Part shown: positions 1 to 8,216 of the stretch, piece by piece
How the letters are laid out: every line of letters begins with the position of its first letter
Numbering within the stretch: the first letter of the stretch is position 1
NCBI RefSeq assembly: GCF_030695035.1
Contig: NZ_JAUYTT010000010.1
Span: forward strand, 124,001-188,000
DNA length: 64,000 nucleotides
From: Frigidibacter sp.
GTDB lineage: Bacteria; Pseudomonadota; Alphaproteobacteria; Rhodobacterales; Rhodobacteraceae
Reading direction: 5' to 3'
Notes under the pieces: generated by a model
What the model was told of the DNA's origin: nothing
Database searches by the model: none
The model's input: the letters and a program-made list of their open reading frames with translations, nothing else
Program-made: the position numbers and the translations under genes

Positions 1-1322
1 CTGCGCGACAGGTGCAGCCAGGATTTCTTGTCGACGCCGATACCGTGCTCGGCGGAAATCGACCCGCCATAGGTTGCCACCAGCCTCAGCAGCCGATCCA
101 TCGCCGGGCCTTTTTGCGGCGTGCAGAAGACATAGTGCAGGTTGCCGTCGCCCATGTGCCCGAAGGCAAGGAAGGCCGTGGCAGGATCGATCTCGCGCAG
201 CGCCGCCTGACTTTCGCGCAGGAAGTCCGGGATCCGCGCCACCGGCACGCTGATATCGCCGCTGGCGATGTTGTCCAGTGTCCGCATAAACTCGGCACAG
301 CCATCGCGCATGTCCCACAGTCCCTGGAACTCGCGGGAGGACTGGGAGACGACGGCATCCAGAACGCCGCCCTCCTCGATGGCGGCCATCAGGGTTGCGG
401 CGAACATGTCTTCGGCCTGCAGGGCCAGCGGGCCGGCTTGCATCTCGGCCAGCACATAGACCGGGGCCTTTGTCGCCAGTGGTGGGGTCATCCGCAGGAA
501 CTGGCACACGCCGTGATAGGCGTCGGGCAGCATGATCTCGAACGCCGAAAGCGTCCCGCCCAGGGTGCCGCGCAGCCGTTGCAGCAGGGCCAGCGCGGCA
601 TCGGTGGAGGGGAGCGCGAGGAAGGCGTTGGCCATGATCGCCGGGCTGGGATGCAGCCGCAGCCGGGCGCAGGTGACCACGCCCAGGATACCCTCGCTGC
701 CGATGAACAGCTGGCCAAGGTCGGGGCCGGCATTGTCCTTCTCGACCTGTTTCATCGTGTTCAGGACCGTGCCATCGGCCAGCACAGCCTCCAGCCCCGC
801 CACCTGCGCACGGAACATGCCATAGCGCATCACCCGGATGCCGCCCGCATTGGTGGCGATATTGCCGCCGATGGTCGCGCTGCCGCGCGCCCCGATATCG
901 ACGCCGAACATCAAGCCCGCTTGGCTGGCGGCCTCTTGTACCAGTTGCAGCGGAACACCGGCCTGCGCCTCGATGGTGGCGCTTTCCGGGCTGACCGCGC
1001 CAAGGGCCGTCAGGCGTTCCAGCGACAGCACCGCTTCGCCCGCAATGATCCGGTGCCCGCCCGACAGGCCGGTGCGCCCGCCTTGCACGACCAGCGGCTG
1101 CCCGAAGTCATTGCAGGCCGACAGCGCCGCCGCGACCTCGGCCGTTGTTTCGGGGCGCAGCACGAAGCGGGGCGGGGCGGAAAAGCGGTCGCGCCGGTCT
1201 TCCTGATAGCGTGGGCCGATGGCGCCGCCGGTCAGCAGCGCGGCCGGGGGCAGGGCGCGGGCAAGGCGATCCAGCAGGGCAGACTCGGCACCTGCCGCAG
1301 GGATGGGCTGCAGTTCCGTCAT
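1..1322 (-). CDS. FAD-linked oxidase, GlcD/D-lactate dehydrogenase type (partial)
   Basis: This gene runs off the left edge, so its C-terminus is missing; about 440 residues are visible. The N-terminal half has the PCMH-type FAD-binding signature (GGRTGLSGG and, further on, IGGNIATNAGG). The C-terminal half has the FAD-oxidase motifs GHMGDGNLH and SAEHGIGVDKKSW. The family oxidises D-2-hydroxyacids such as glycolate or D-lactate, or 2-hydroxyglutarate, using FAD. The ATG at 1322 is preceded by a GGAGGAG ribosome-binding site. The gene diverges from the GntR-type regulator at 1444, which is its likely controller. The exact substrate cannot be told from sequence. Confidence 0.88.
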   Translation of the reverse strand, partial: MTELQPIPAAGAESALLDRLARALPPAALLTGGAIGPRYQEDRRDRFSAPPRFVLRPETTAEVAAALSACNDFGQPLVVQGGRTGLSGGHRIIAGEAVLSLERLTALGAVSPESATIEAQAGVPLQLVQEAASQAGLMFGVDIGARGSATIGGNIATNAGGIRVMRYGMFRAQVAGLEAVLADGTVLNTMKQVEKDNAGPDLGQLFIGSEGILGVVTCARLRLHPSPAIMANAFLALPSTDAALALLQRLRGTLGGTLSAFEIMLPDAYHGVCQFLRMTPPLATKAPVYVLAEMQAGPLALQAEDMFAATLMAAIEEGGVLDAVVSQSSREFQGLWDMRDGCAEFMRTLDNIASGDISVPVARIPDFLRESQAALREIDPATAFLAFGHMGDGNLHYVFCTPQKGPAMDRLLRLVATYGGSISAEHGIGVDKKSWLHLSR

Positions 1323-1443
1323 GCTGACTCGCTCCTCCGTTCGGTCTTGTGGCCAGAGGATCTGTGTATTCTTTTAATTGTCAAACCTTTTTCATTTCCG
1401 GGAATGCTGCTACGCTCCGGGTAAGCTCGGGAAAGGTAGGCCA
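1323..1443. promoter_or_regulatory. Divergent intergenic region between FAD oxidase and GntR gene
   Basis: This 121-bp spacer separates two divergent genes and should hold both promoters. It contains an AT-rich patch around 1370-1390 that stands out from the G+C-rich surroundings. On the minus strand a perfect TTGACA lies at 1384-1379 and could be a -35 box for the oxidase gene, but no good -10 follows at 16-18 bp. The plus strand reads TTGTCAAACCT at 1378-1388, a near match to the FadR-subfamily pattern TNGTNNNACNA. Both assignments are weak. Confidence 0.35.
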
Positions 1444-2214
1444 ATGGCGCTGCACTATGATGAGATCGTCCGCACCGGCCTCTCCAAGCAGGTCGCCGAC
1501 CTGATCCGCGCCGCCATTCTGGAAGGGCGCCTGCAGGTCGATGAGCGGCTTCCCAGCGAAGACGAACTCTCCCGCCGCTTCGGAATTTCCCGCCCGACGG
1601 TGCGCGAGGCGTTGAAGGTGCTGGCGGCGCAGAACCTGATCCGCTCGCGCCGCGGCCCGACCGGCGGCACCTTCGTCAACCGCCCTGATCTCGACGCCGC
1701 GGGCCGCGCCATTGCGGAGGCCTCGACGCTGCTGGTGGGCGTCGGAACCTTCGGCGTCGATGAGATCGTCACCGCGCGGATCGAGACCGAGGCGATCTGC
1801 TGCCGGCTGGCGGCGGCGAACCGCAGCGACGAAGACCTTGCCCGGCTTGAGGCCGAGATTGTCATCCAGCGCGATGAGGGGCTGACCGATGAGGCCTTCT
1901 GCGCCTCCGACGTGCGCTTTCACCGGGCTATCGTCACCGCCTCGGGCAACGGGCCGTTGCGGCTGATGATGCACACGGTGATCGAAAGCTTCATCCCGGT
2001 GACCAACATGCTGATCTTCGGCGAGCATGAGCGACGCCGCAGCGTCGGCAGCCATGCGCGGGTGCTCGAGGCGATTGCGGCGCGCGATGCAGAGCGCGCG
2101 GCACAGGAGATCCGCGGGCATCTGGAGGGGATGCGCGCGGTGCTTATTCAGGCGCTGGACCGGCGGGCTTCCCGCGCGGTGGCAGGCGCCGCTGAGGGAG
2201 GAGAGACCGAATGA
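1444..2214 (+). CDS. GntR-family transcriptional regulator, FadR (FCD) subfamily
   Basis: A protein of 256 residues with an N-terminal winged helix of GntR type (SEDELSRRFGISRPTVREALKVL around residues 38-60) and an all-helical C-terminal FCD ligand-binding domain. FCD regulators usually sense organic acids and repress adjacent catabolic genes. I chose the ATG at 1444, after an AAAGGT ribosome-binding site, because upstream in-frame codons are not GntR-like. The stop overlaps the start of the AcuI-like gene by 4 bp (ATGA), so the two are translationally coupled. It probably controls itself, that gene and the divergent FAD oxidase. Confidence 0.9.
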   Translation: MALHYDEIVRTGLSKQVADLIRAAILEGRLQVDERLPSEDELSRRFGISRPTVREALKVLAAQNLIRSRRGPTGGTFVNRPDLDAAGRAIAEASTLLVGVGTFGVDEIVTARIETEAICCRLAAANRSDEDLARLEAEIVIQRDEGLTDEAFCASDVRFHRAIVTASGNGPLRLMMHTVIESFIPVTNMLIFGEHERRRSVGSHARVLEAIAARDAERAAQEIRGHLEGMRAVLIQALDRRASRAVAGAAEGGETE

Positions 2215-3206
2215 CCGATACGTTTCGCGCGCTGATGATCGTGGAGCATGAGGGCAAGCCGAAGGCCGAGTTCCGCCAGCTGACGCAGGCTGACCTGCCG
2301 GACCATGAGGTGCTGGTCGAGGTTTCCTATTCCACCGTCAACTACAAGGACGGGCTGGCTGTCAGCGGCAAGGGCCGCATCGCGCGGCGACTGCCGATGG
2401 TGGCGGGGATCGACCTTGCAGGCACGGTCGTGGAAAGCCGCTCGCCGGACTGGGCACCGGGCGACAAGGTCATCGTCAATGGCTGGGGCCTGTCGGAGAC
2501 AGAATGGGGCGGCTACAGCCGGTTTCAACGGCTCAAGCCGCAATGGCTGACGCGGCTGCCCGAGGCGTTCAGCATGGAGCAGGCGATGGCGGTGGGCACG
2601 GCGGGCTATACCGCTGCGCTGTGCGTACTGGCGCTGGAGGATTGGGGGACGATCACGCCCGGCGGGGCCGAGGTGCTGGTGACCGGGGCGGCTGGCGGCG
2701 TCGGCTCTACCGCCATCGCGCTGCTGTCGGCGGCGGGCTACCGGGTGACGGCGGCGACGGGCCGGCCCGAGACGCAGGACTATCTGGCCGGTCTGGGCGC
2801 CACCGGGTTCGTGGAGCGTGCGGCGCTGGCCGAAAAGGGCGGGGCCCTGCAGAAGGAACGCTGGGGCGGCGCGGTGGATTCGGTTGGCTCTACTACGCTG
2901 GCCAATGTGCTGGCGCAGACTGTGTATGGCGGCGCCGTTGCCGCCTGCGGACTGGCCGGCGGGATGGACCTGCCAGCCACGGTGGCGCCGCATATCCTGC
3001 GCAGCGTGGCGCTGCTGGGGGTGGACAGCGTGATGGCCCCGCAGGCGCGGCGCGACCGGGCCTGGGATCTGCTGGCCCGTCGGCTGGACAAGGCGCATCT
3101 GGCTAGCATCGCCCGGACAGAGCCGCTGTCGGTTCTGCCAGAGCTGGCGGCCGACATCGTGGCGGGGCGCATCCGGGGCCGTGTGGTCATCGACGTGAAT
3201 ACCTGA
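2211..3206 (+). CDS. acuI: Acrylyl-CoA reductase-like MDR oxidoreductase (AcuI/YhdH)
   Basis: This 331-residue protein belongs to the medium-chain dehydrogenase/reductase superfamily, quinone-oxidoreductase branch. The N-terminal segment VNYKDGLAVSGKGRI and the Rossmann motif VTGAAGGVGSTAIALL (near residue 160) match the AcuI/YhdH group, which lacks the structural zinc. AcuI reduces acrylyl-CoA to propionyl-CoA with NADPH, in DMSP/acrylate detoxification or the 3-hydroxypropionate route. It is coupled to the upstream GntR regulator by a 4-bp overlap. The gene converges on an acyl-CoA ligase; that pairing is suggestive, but DMSP metabolism is only one option. Family membership is secure, substrate inferred. 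Confidence 0.85.
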   Translation: MTDTFRALMIVEHEGKPKAEFRQLTQADLPDHEVLVEVSYSTVNYKDGLAVSGKGRIARRLPMVAGIDLAGTVVESRSPDWAPGDKVIVNGWGLSETEWGGYSRFQRLKPQWLTRLPEAFSMEQAMAVGTAGYTAALCVLALEDWGTITPGGAEVLVTGAAGGVGSTAIALLSAAGYRVTAATGRPETQDYLAGLGATGFVERAALAEKGGALQKERWGGAVDSVGSTTLANVLAQTVYGGAVAACGLAGGMDLPATVAPHILRSVALLGVDSVMAPQARRDRAWDLLARRLDKAHLASIARTEPLSVLPELAADIVAGRIRGRVVIDVNT

Positions 3207-3213
3207 CGATTGC

Positions 3214-3237
3214 AGCGCCGGGGGAAGCCCCGGCGCT
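3214..3237. terminator. Bidirectional hairpin between convergent genes
   Basis: A perfect 10-bp stem (AGCGCCGGGG, loop GAAG, CCCCGGCGCT) lies in the 35-bp gap between the stops of the AcuI-like gene and the acyl-CoA ligase. It has no U-run, but its position and strength fit a shared terminator for both convergent transcripts. Confidence 0.65.
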
Positions 3238-3241
3238 GGCT

Positions 3242-4891
3242 CTACCGGGCCGCCACCTCGGCGGCACGGGCGCGCAGCACGAACTTCTGGATCTTGCCGG
3301 TCGAGGTCTTGGGCAGATCGGTGAACACCACCCGGGCCGGGCATTTGTAGGGCGCGATGGTTGCCCGGCAATGCGCGATGATCGCCGCCTCGGTCGGGGC
3401 GCGCCCCGGCCGCAGCTCCACAAACGCGCAAGGCCGCTCGCCCCATTTCTCATCCGGCATGGCGACCACGGCACACAGCGCCACATCGGGGTGCCGGTAG
3501 ATCGCATCCTCTACCTCGATGGACGAGATGTTCTCGCCGCCCGAGATGATGATGTCCTTGGAGCGGTCCTTCAGCTGCACATAGCCGTCAGGATGCATCA
3601 CCCCCAGATCGCCGGAATGGAACCAGCCGCCGGCAAAGGCCTCCTCCGTTGCCTTGGCGTTCTTCAGATAGCCCTTCATCACCAGATTGCCGCGGAACAT
3701 CACCTCCCCCAGCGTCTCGCCATCGGCTGGGACGGGGTGCAGCGTCTCGGGGTCCAGCACTGCCAGATCGGAGAGCGACAGATAACGGATCCCCTGCCGC
3801 GCCTTGTGGGCGGCCTGGTCGGCGGGCGGCAGCGCGTCCCAGGCGCTGTGCCATTCGTTGCCCACCGTCGGCCCATAGCTTTCGGTCAGGCCGTAGAGAT
3901 GGTTCACATGAAAGCCCTGCTCCTTCATCGCCTGCAGCACCGCCTCGGGCGGCGGGGCGGCGGCGGTGTTGAAGGTCACCTTGTGGGGCAGGGCGCGCTT
4001 GGCCGCATCCGGCGCGTTCAGCAGTGTCGACATGACGATGGGCGCGCCGCACAGATGCGTGACGCCGTGATCGGCAATGGCGGCATAGATCGCCTCGGCC
4101 CGCACCCATCGCAGGCAGATATGGGTGCCCGCCTGCACGCCGACAGACCAGCTGAAGCTCCAGCCGTTGCAATGGAACATCGGCAGCGTCCACAGGTAGA
4201 CCGGATGCTTGCCAAGCTCGCCGTGGATCGTGTTGTTCAGCGCCATCAGCGCGGCGCCGCGGTGGTGACAGACGACGCCCTTGGGGTTGCCGGTGGTGCC
4301 AGAGGTGTAGTTGAGCGCGATGGCGTCCCATTCATCGAGCGGCACCGCGCCCTCGAACTCCGGGTCGCCGCTGGCGAGGAACTCGGCATAGTCCAGCGTG
4401 CCGATGCGGTCGCCCTTGGGATGGGGCGCATCGTCCGGATACTCGCTGTCATCGAAGTCGATGACCAGCGGGCGCACCTCCGCCAGCGCCAGCGCCTGCG
4501 CGATCACGCCCGAAAACTCGCGGTCCACGACCAGCACCCGGGTTTCGGCATGGTCCAGCTGAAAGGCGATGGTCGCGGCATCGGTGCGGGTGTTCAGCGA
4601 GTGCAGGACCGCCCCGCCCGCCATCGGCACGCCGTAATGCGCCTGCACCATCGGCGGCGTGTTGGACAGCATCACCGTGACGGTATCGCCGCGCCCCACG
4701 CCTCGCGCGACCAGCGCCGAGGCAAGGCGGCGGCAGTCCTGCCACAGGTCGGCATAGCTGCTGCGCAGGCGCCCATGGATCACCGCCGGATGGTCCGGAT
4801 AGGTTCGCGCCGCCCGCTCCAGATAGGACACCGGCGTCATCGGCTGATGGTTCGCGGCGCGGCGGCCAAGTCCGTCTTCGTATTTGTCCAA
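3242..4891 (-). CDS. Acyl-CoA synthetase (AMP-forming)
   Basis: A protein of 549 residues of the ANL adenylating family. The AMP-binding P-loop YTSGTTGNPKG lies at residues 195-205. Downstream are the LYGLTESYGP core, the HSGDLGVMHPDGY hinge region and the C-terminal catalytic lysine in KTSTGKIQKF. Such enzymes activate a carboxylic acid with ATP and CoA in the cytoplasm. Length and motifs fit medium/short-chain ligases, including the branch that holds methylmercaptopropionate-CoA ligase (DmdB), but I cannot assign the acid. It is the last gene of the minus-strand operon, 27 bp after the rhodanese gene. Confidence 0.88.
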   Translation of the reverse strand: MDKYEDGLGRRAANHQPMTPVSYLERAARTYPDHPAVIHGRLRSSYADLWQDCRRLASALVARGVGRGDTVTVMLSNTPPMVQAHYGVPMAGGAVLHSLNTRTDAATIAFQLDHAETRVLVVDREFSGVIAQALALAEVRPLVIDFDDSEYPDDAPHPKGDRIGTLDYAEFLASGDPEFEGAVPLDEWDAIALNYTSGTTGNPKGVVCHHRGAALMALNNTIHGELGKHPVYLWTLPMFHCNGWSFSWSVGVQAGTHICLRWVRAEAIYAAIADHGVTHLCGAPIVMSTLLNAPDAAKRALPHKVTFNTAAAPPPEAVLQAMKEQGFHVNHLYGLTESYGPTVGNEWHSAWDALPPADQAAHKARQGIRYLSLSDLAVLDPETLHPVPADGETLGEVMFRGNLVMKGYLKNAKATEEAFAGGWFHSGDLGVMHPDGYVQLKDRSKDIIISGGENISSIEVEDAIYRHPDVALCAVVAMPDEKWGERPCAFVELRPGRAPTEAAIIAHCRATIAPYKCPARVVFTDLPKTSTGKIQKFVLRARAAEVAAR

Positions 4892-4918
4892 GGGGGCTCT
4901 CCGTCGGCCTTTGGCCTG

Positions 4919-5314
4919 TCAACCGCTGTGCTTTTCCCGGGCCGCGACCGGCTTTCCGGTTTTCTTCCACTCGCCGAACCCGCCCAGCATCGAGCGGGCC
5001 TCGATCCCCATCTCCTGTGCGAGCCGTGCCGCCAGCAGCGACCGCCAGCCAGAGGCGCAGTAGAAGACGAAGGTCTTCGGTTCGGCGAAGCGGGGCTTGT
5101 GATAGGGGCTTTCGGGGTCGATCCAGAATTCCAGCATCCCGCGCGGGGCGTGGAAGGCGCCGGGGATCAGCCCTTCGCGCTCCAGTTCCCTCGGGTCGCG
5201 GATATCGACGAAGACCACGCCGTCATCGTCCAGCCGCGCCGCCATCTCGTCCCCCGTCACCGACTGCACAAGTGCATCAGCTTCGGCCAGCATGTCCTTG
5301 TATCCCTTGGCCAT
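4919..5314 (-). CDS. Rhodanese-domain protein
   Basis: A single-domain rhodanese of 131 residues. The core VFVDIRDPRELEREGLIPGA (residues 34-53) is followed by the active-site loop CASGWRS with the catalytic cysteine at residue 86. Rhodaneses move sulfane sulfur to cyanide, thiols or protein acceptors. The six-residue loop is the standard length for sulfur transferases rather than the seven-residue loop of Cdc25-like phosphatases. No signal peptide is visible, so it is probably cytoplasmic. Only 2 bp separate it from the AhpD-like gene upstream, so it is co-transcribed, but its role in the pathway is unknown. Confidence 0.85.
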   Translation of the reverse strand: MAKGYKDMLAEADALVQSVTGDEMAARLDDDGVVFVDIRDPRELEREGLIPGAFHAPRGMLEFWIDPESPYHKPRFAEPKTFVFYCASGWRSLLAARLAQEMGIEARSMLGGFGEWKKTGKPVAAREKHSG

Positions 5315-5316
5315 TC

Positions 5317-5886
5317 TCAGCGCCCCAGTGCATAGAATTCGTCGTTCGGACGCATGCTGGTGACATTCGCCAGCCGGTTCGACATGCCGAAGAAGGCCGA
5401 GATCGCGGCGATATCCCAGATATCCTCTTCAGTGAAGCCGTGGGATTGCAGCAGCGCCACATCCTCATCCCCCACCTCATAGGCGCGGGCGGAAACCTTC
5501 ATGCCGAAGTCGATCATCGCCATCTGCCGCGGGGTCAGGTCGGCCTTGCGATAGTTGATCGCCACCTGATCGGCGATCAGCGGGTTCTTGGCGCGAATCC
5601 GCAGGATCGCGCCATGCGCCACCACGCAATACTGGCACTGGTTGGCGTTCGAGGTCGCCACCACGATCATCTCGCGCTCGGCTTTGGTCAGGTTGCCCGG
5701 CTTGTCCATCAGCGCGTCGTGATAGGCAAAGAAGGCGCGGAATTCGTCGGGCCGGTGCGCCAGCGTCAGGAAGACGTTGGGCACGAAGCCCGACTTCTCC
5801 TGCACGGCGAGAATGCGGGTACGGATATCCTCGGGCATGTCTTCCAGCGCGGGGACGGGAAAGCGGCTGATGGCCGGTGAGGTCAT
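5317..5886 (-). CDS. AhpD-like carboxymuconolactone-decarboxylase-family protein
   Basis: This 189-residue protein has the family's redox pair CQYC followed by VVAHGAILR, as in peroxidase-related AhpD-like proteins. The start at 5886 is preceded by GGAGGAGA and overlaps the stop of the molybdoenzyme gene by 4 bp, so translation is coupled. Family members act as peroxidases or, less often, as decarboxylase-type enzymes. In this operon it could protect against a reactive intermediate or catalyse a step; nothing in the sequence decides which. No signal peptide is visible. Confidence 0.8.
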   Translation of the reverse strand: MTSPAISRFPVPALEDMPEDIRTRILAVQEKSGFVPNVFLTLAHRPDEFRAFFAYHDALMDKPGNLTKAEREMIVVATSNANQCQYCVVAHGAILRIRAKNPLIADQVAINYRKADLTPRQMAMIDFGMKVSARAYEVGDEDVALLQSHGFTEEDIWDIAAISAFFGMSNRLANVTSMRPNDEFYALGR

Positions 5887-8213
5887 GGTGAGGTCTCCTC
5901 CTGGGGCGGACAGATGTCTGCCAGTTCGTGTTGATAGGTCTGGGCGGCGTCGGGCGCCGCGCCCTCGTAAGGCTCGATGCGCACAAGGCAGGTATGGGCC
6001 GAGCAGCCCTGCCCGAAGGCCGAGGTGCCGATATCCAGTGTCAGCACGTTGGGGTTGCCCGACAGCTCTGGCCCCCCTGCACCCGCGGGGGTGAACCACG
6101 CGCCGGTGGGCAGGATCGCCACGCCCCGCGCCACGGCATCCGTTAGGCAAGCGGTGGCAAGGCAGGCGCCGCGCGCGTTCCACAGGCGCACTGTAGCGCC
6201 GTCCGCGATGCCCCGGCCTGCAGCATCGGCCGGGTTCAGCCGCACCTGCTCGCGCCCGCCGCGCTTGTCGGCGAGGCTCGCCTCGGCCGTCTCCAGCTGG
6301 CTATGCAAGCGGCCGTTGGGCTGGTGCGAGATCAGGTGCAGCTCGCCCTCTGCCGCGCCGCCCAGCCATTCCGCCGGCTCGATCCAGGCCGGATGCGCGC
6401 GGCAATCGGCATAGCCAAGCCGCGCCAGCGTGTCGCTGCCCAGAACGATGCGCCCGCTTTCGGTGTTCAGCGGATGGGCCGCAGGATCGGCGCGATAGGG
6501 CGCCAGATAGGTATGACCCTGCTGTACGGGGCAGGCGGCATAGCCCTGCGCCCAGAAGGCTTCAAAATCCGGCATCTCGAAGCCAAGCCGCTGCGCGGCG
6601 TAATCGCAGCTTTCGGTGTAGATGTGGCGGATCCAGCCCATCTCGTCGCGTCCTTCGTTGAAGGCAGGGGCGACGCCCAGCTTTTCGGCGATGGCGTTGA
6701 AGATATCGAAATCCGACCGCGCCTCGCCCAGGGGGTCGATGGCCTTGGCCATCGCGAGGATGAAGTCCGACCGCTTGTTGCCCGACAGGTCGTTCCGCTC
6801 CAGCGAGGTGGAGGCGGGCAGCACGATATCGGCCCGCTTGGCGGTGGCGGTGAACATCGGGTCCTGCACGATGATCGTCTCGGGCCGGGTCCAGGCGTCC
6901 GACAGGCGGTTCAGGTCCTGATGGTGATGGAAGGGGTTGCCCCCCGCCCAATAGACAAGGCGGATGTCGGGATAGGTGCGGTCCCGCCCTTCATAGCTGT
7001 AGGCGCCGCCGGGGTTCAGCAGCATGTCACTGATCCGCGCCACTGGAATGAAGCTGTCGATCGGCTTGGCGCCTTGCGACATCGCCGGTGACTTGCCGGT
7101 GACGAAGGGCGCGCCGACGCCACCAAGCGAGCCATAACCAAAGCCCATGCCGCCGCCCGGCAGACCGATCTGCCCGGTGATCGACGCGAGGGCGATGGCG
7201 GCCCAGAACGGCTGCTCGCCATGATGGGCGCGTTGCAAGGCCCAGCTGGCGGTGATCATGCCGCGGGTTTCGGTCAGGCGCCGCGCCAGATCGCGGATCG
7301 CCTGCGCGCCGATCCCGGTGATGGCGGCGGCCCAGTCGGCGGTTTTGGCCTGCCCGTCGCCATCGCCGCCCAGATAGGCCAGCAACTGCTCCGACCCGCT
7401 GGTGCAGCGCTCAAGGAAGCCTGCATCGTGCCGCCCGGCCAGAACGATCTCTCCCGCCAGCCCCAGCATCAGGGCGGTGTCGGTGTTGGGCCGGATCGGC
7501 CACCATTCGGCGCCGGTCCAGTCCGGCAGATCCTCGCGGAAGGGCGAGACGTGGATGACCTTTACCCCCCGCTCCGCGATCTTGCGCAGGTAGCCCTCCA
7601 GATAATGCGCGCCGATCCCGCCTGCCTCGCTTTGCGCGGTGCGGGGGCTCATGGCGCCAAAGACCAGCAGCGTCTCGCTATGCTCGGCGATGGTGTCGAG
7701 CGTGTTGGACTGCCCGCCGCAGGCCCGCTCATCCCCCAGCGTGTGGCGCAAGATCACCGGGCCCGCGGCGATGGAGTAGGTGTCGACATGGCCGGTGTAG
7801 CCGCCGGCAAGGTTCATCATCCGCCGCAACAGGGTGCAGGCATGGTGAAAGCGCCCGCAGCTTGTCCAGCCATAGCTGCCGGCGAAGATCGAGGCATTGC
7901 CGTGGTCGCGCGACACGCGGCGGATCTCGCCGGCAACCAGATCGGTCGCCTCGTCCCAGCTGACCGGCACGAAACGCTCGCTGCCGCGGCCGCGCCGATT
8001 GCTGCCCTCCCGCGCCGCCAGCCAGCCTTCGCGCACCATCGGGCGCAGGATGCGGCGGTCCGGCTTGGCCCAGTCGGTGACGGACTGGATGATGGCCGAG
8101 GGGGCGGGGTCATGCTCGAACGGCTCGACACCGACGATGCGGCCCTCCTCGACCAGCAAGGTATAGGCGCCCCAATGGCTGCAATGCGGAACCCGGCGGA
8201 TCATGTCTTGCAT
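5883..8213 (-). CDS. BisC/TorA-type molybdopterin oxidoreductase
   Basis: A 776-residue molybdopterin enzyme of the DMSO reductase family. The segment AGSYGWTSCGRFHHA places a serine (residue 118) where BisC, TorA and DMSO reductase carry their Mo-ligating serine. There is no N-terminal cysteine cluster for a 4Fe-4S centre and no twin-arginine leader, so it resembles cytoplasmic BisC (biotin/methionine sulfoxide reductase). The C-terminal part carries the cofactor-binding domain (SHQPNGRLHSQLE). In Escherichia coli such enzymes reduce S- or N-oxides. Its presence inside an acid/sugar catabolic operon is unusual. It follows the ThDP enzyme after 3 bp. Confidence 0.9.
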   Translation of the reverse strand: MQDMIRRVPHCSHWGAYTLLVEEGRIVGVEPFEHDPAPSAIIQSVTDWAKPDRRILRPMVREGWLAAREGSNRRGRGSERFVPVSWDEATDLVAGEIRRVSRDHGNASIFAGSYGWTSCGRFHHACTLLRRMMNLAGGYTGHVDTYSIAAGPVILRHTLGDERACGGQSNTLDTIAEHSETLLVFGAMSPRTAQSEAGGIGAHYLEGYLRKIAERGVKVIHVSPFREDLPDWTGAEWWPIRPNTDTALMLGLAGEIVLAGRHDAGFLERCTSGSEQLLAYLGGDGDGQAKTADWAAAITGIGAQAIRDLARRLTETRGMITASWALQRAHHGEQPFWAAIALASITGQIGLPGGGMGFGYGSLGGVGAPFVTGKSPAMSQGAKPIDSFIPVARISDMLLNPGGAYSYEGRDRTYPDIRLVYWAGGNPFHHHQDLNRLSDAWTRPETIIVQDPMFTATAKRADIVLPASTSLERNDLSGNKRSDFILAMAKAIDPLGEARSDFDIFNAIAEKLGVAPAFNEGRDEMGWIRHIYTESCDYAAQRLGFEMPDFEAFWAQGYAACPVQQGHTYLAPYRADPAAHPLNTESGRIVLGSDTLARLGYADCRAHPAWIEPAEWLGGAAEGELHLISHQPNGRLHSQLETAEASLADKRGGREQVRLNPADAAGRGIADGATVRLWNARGACLATACLTDAVARGVAILPTGAWFTPAGAGGPELSGNPNVLTLDIGTSAFGQGCSAHTCLVRIEPYEGAAPDAAQTYQHELADICPPQEETSP

Positions 8214-8216
8214 CCC

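Noticed and set aside
1378-1388. FadR-type operator TTGTCAAACCT upstream of the GntR gene
   Set aside because: It fits TNGTNNNACNA except at the last base, and no second copy is seen. Too weak to list as an operator of its own.
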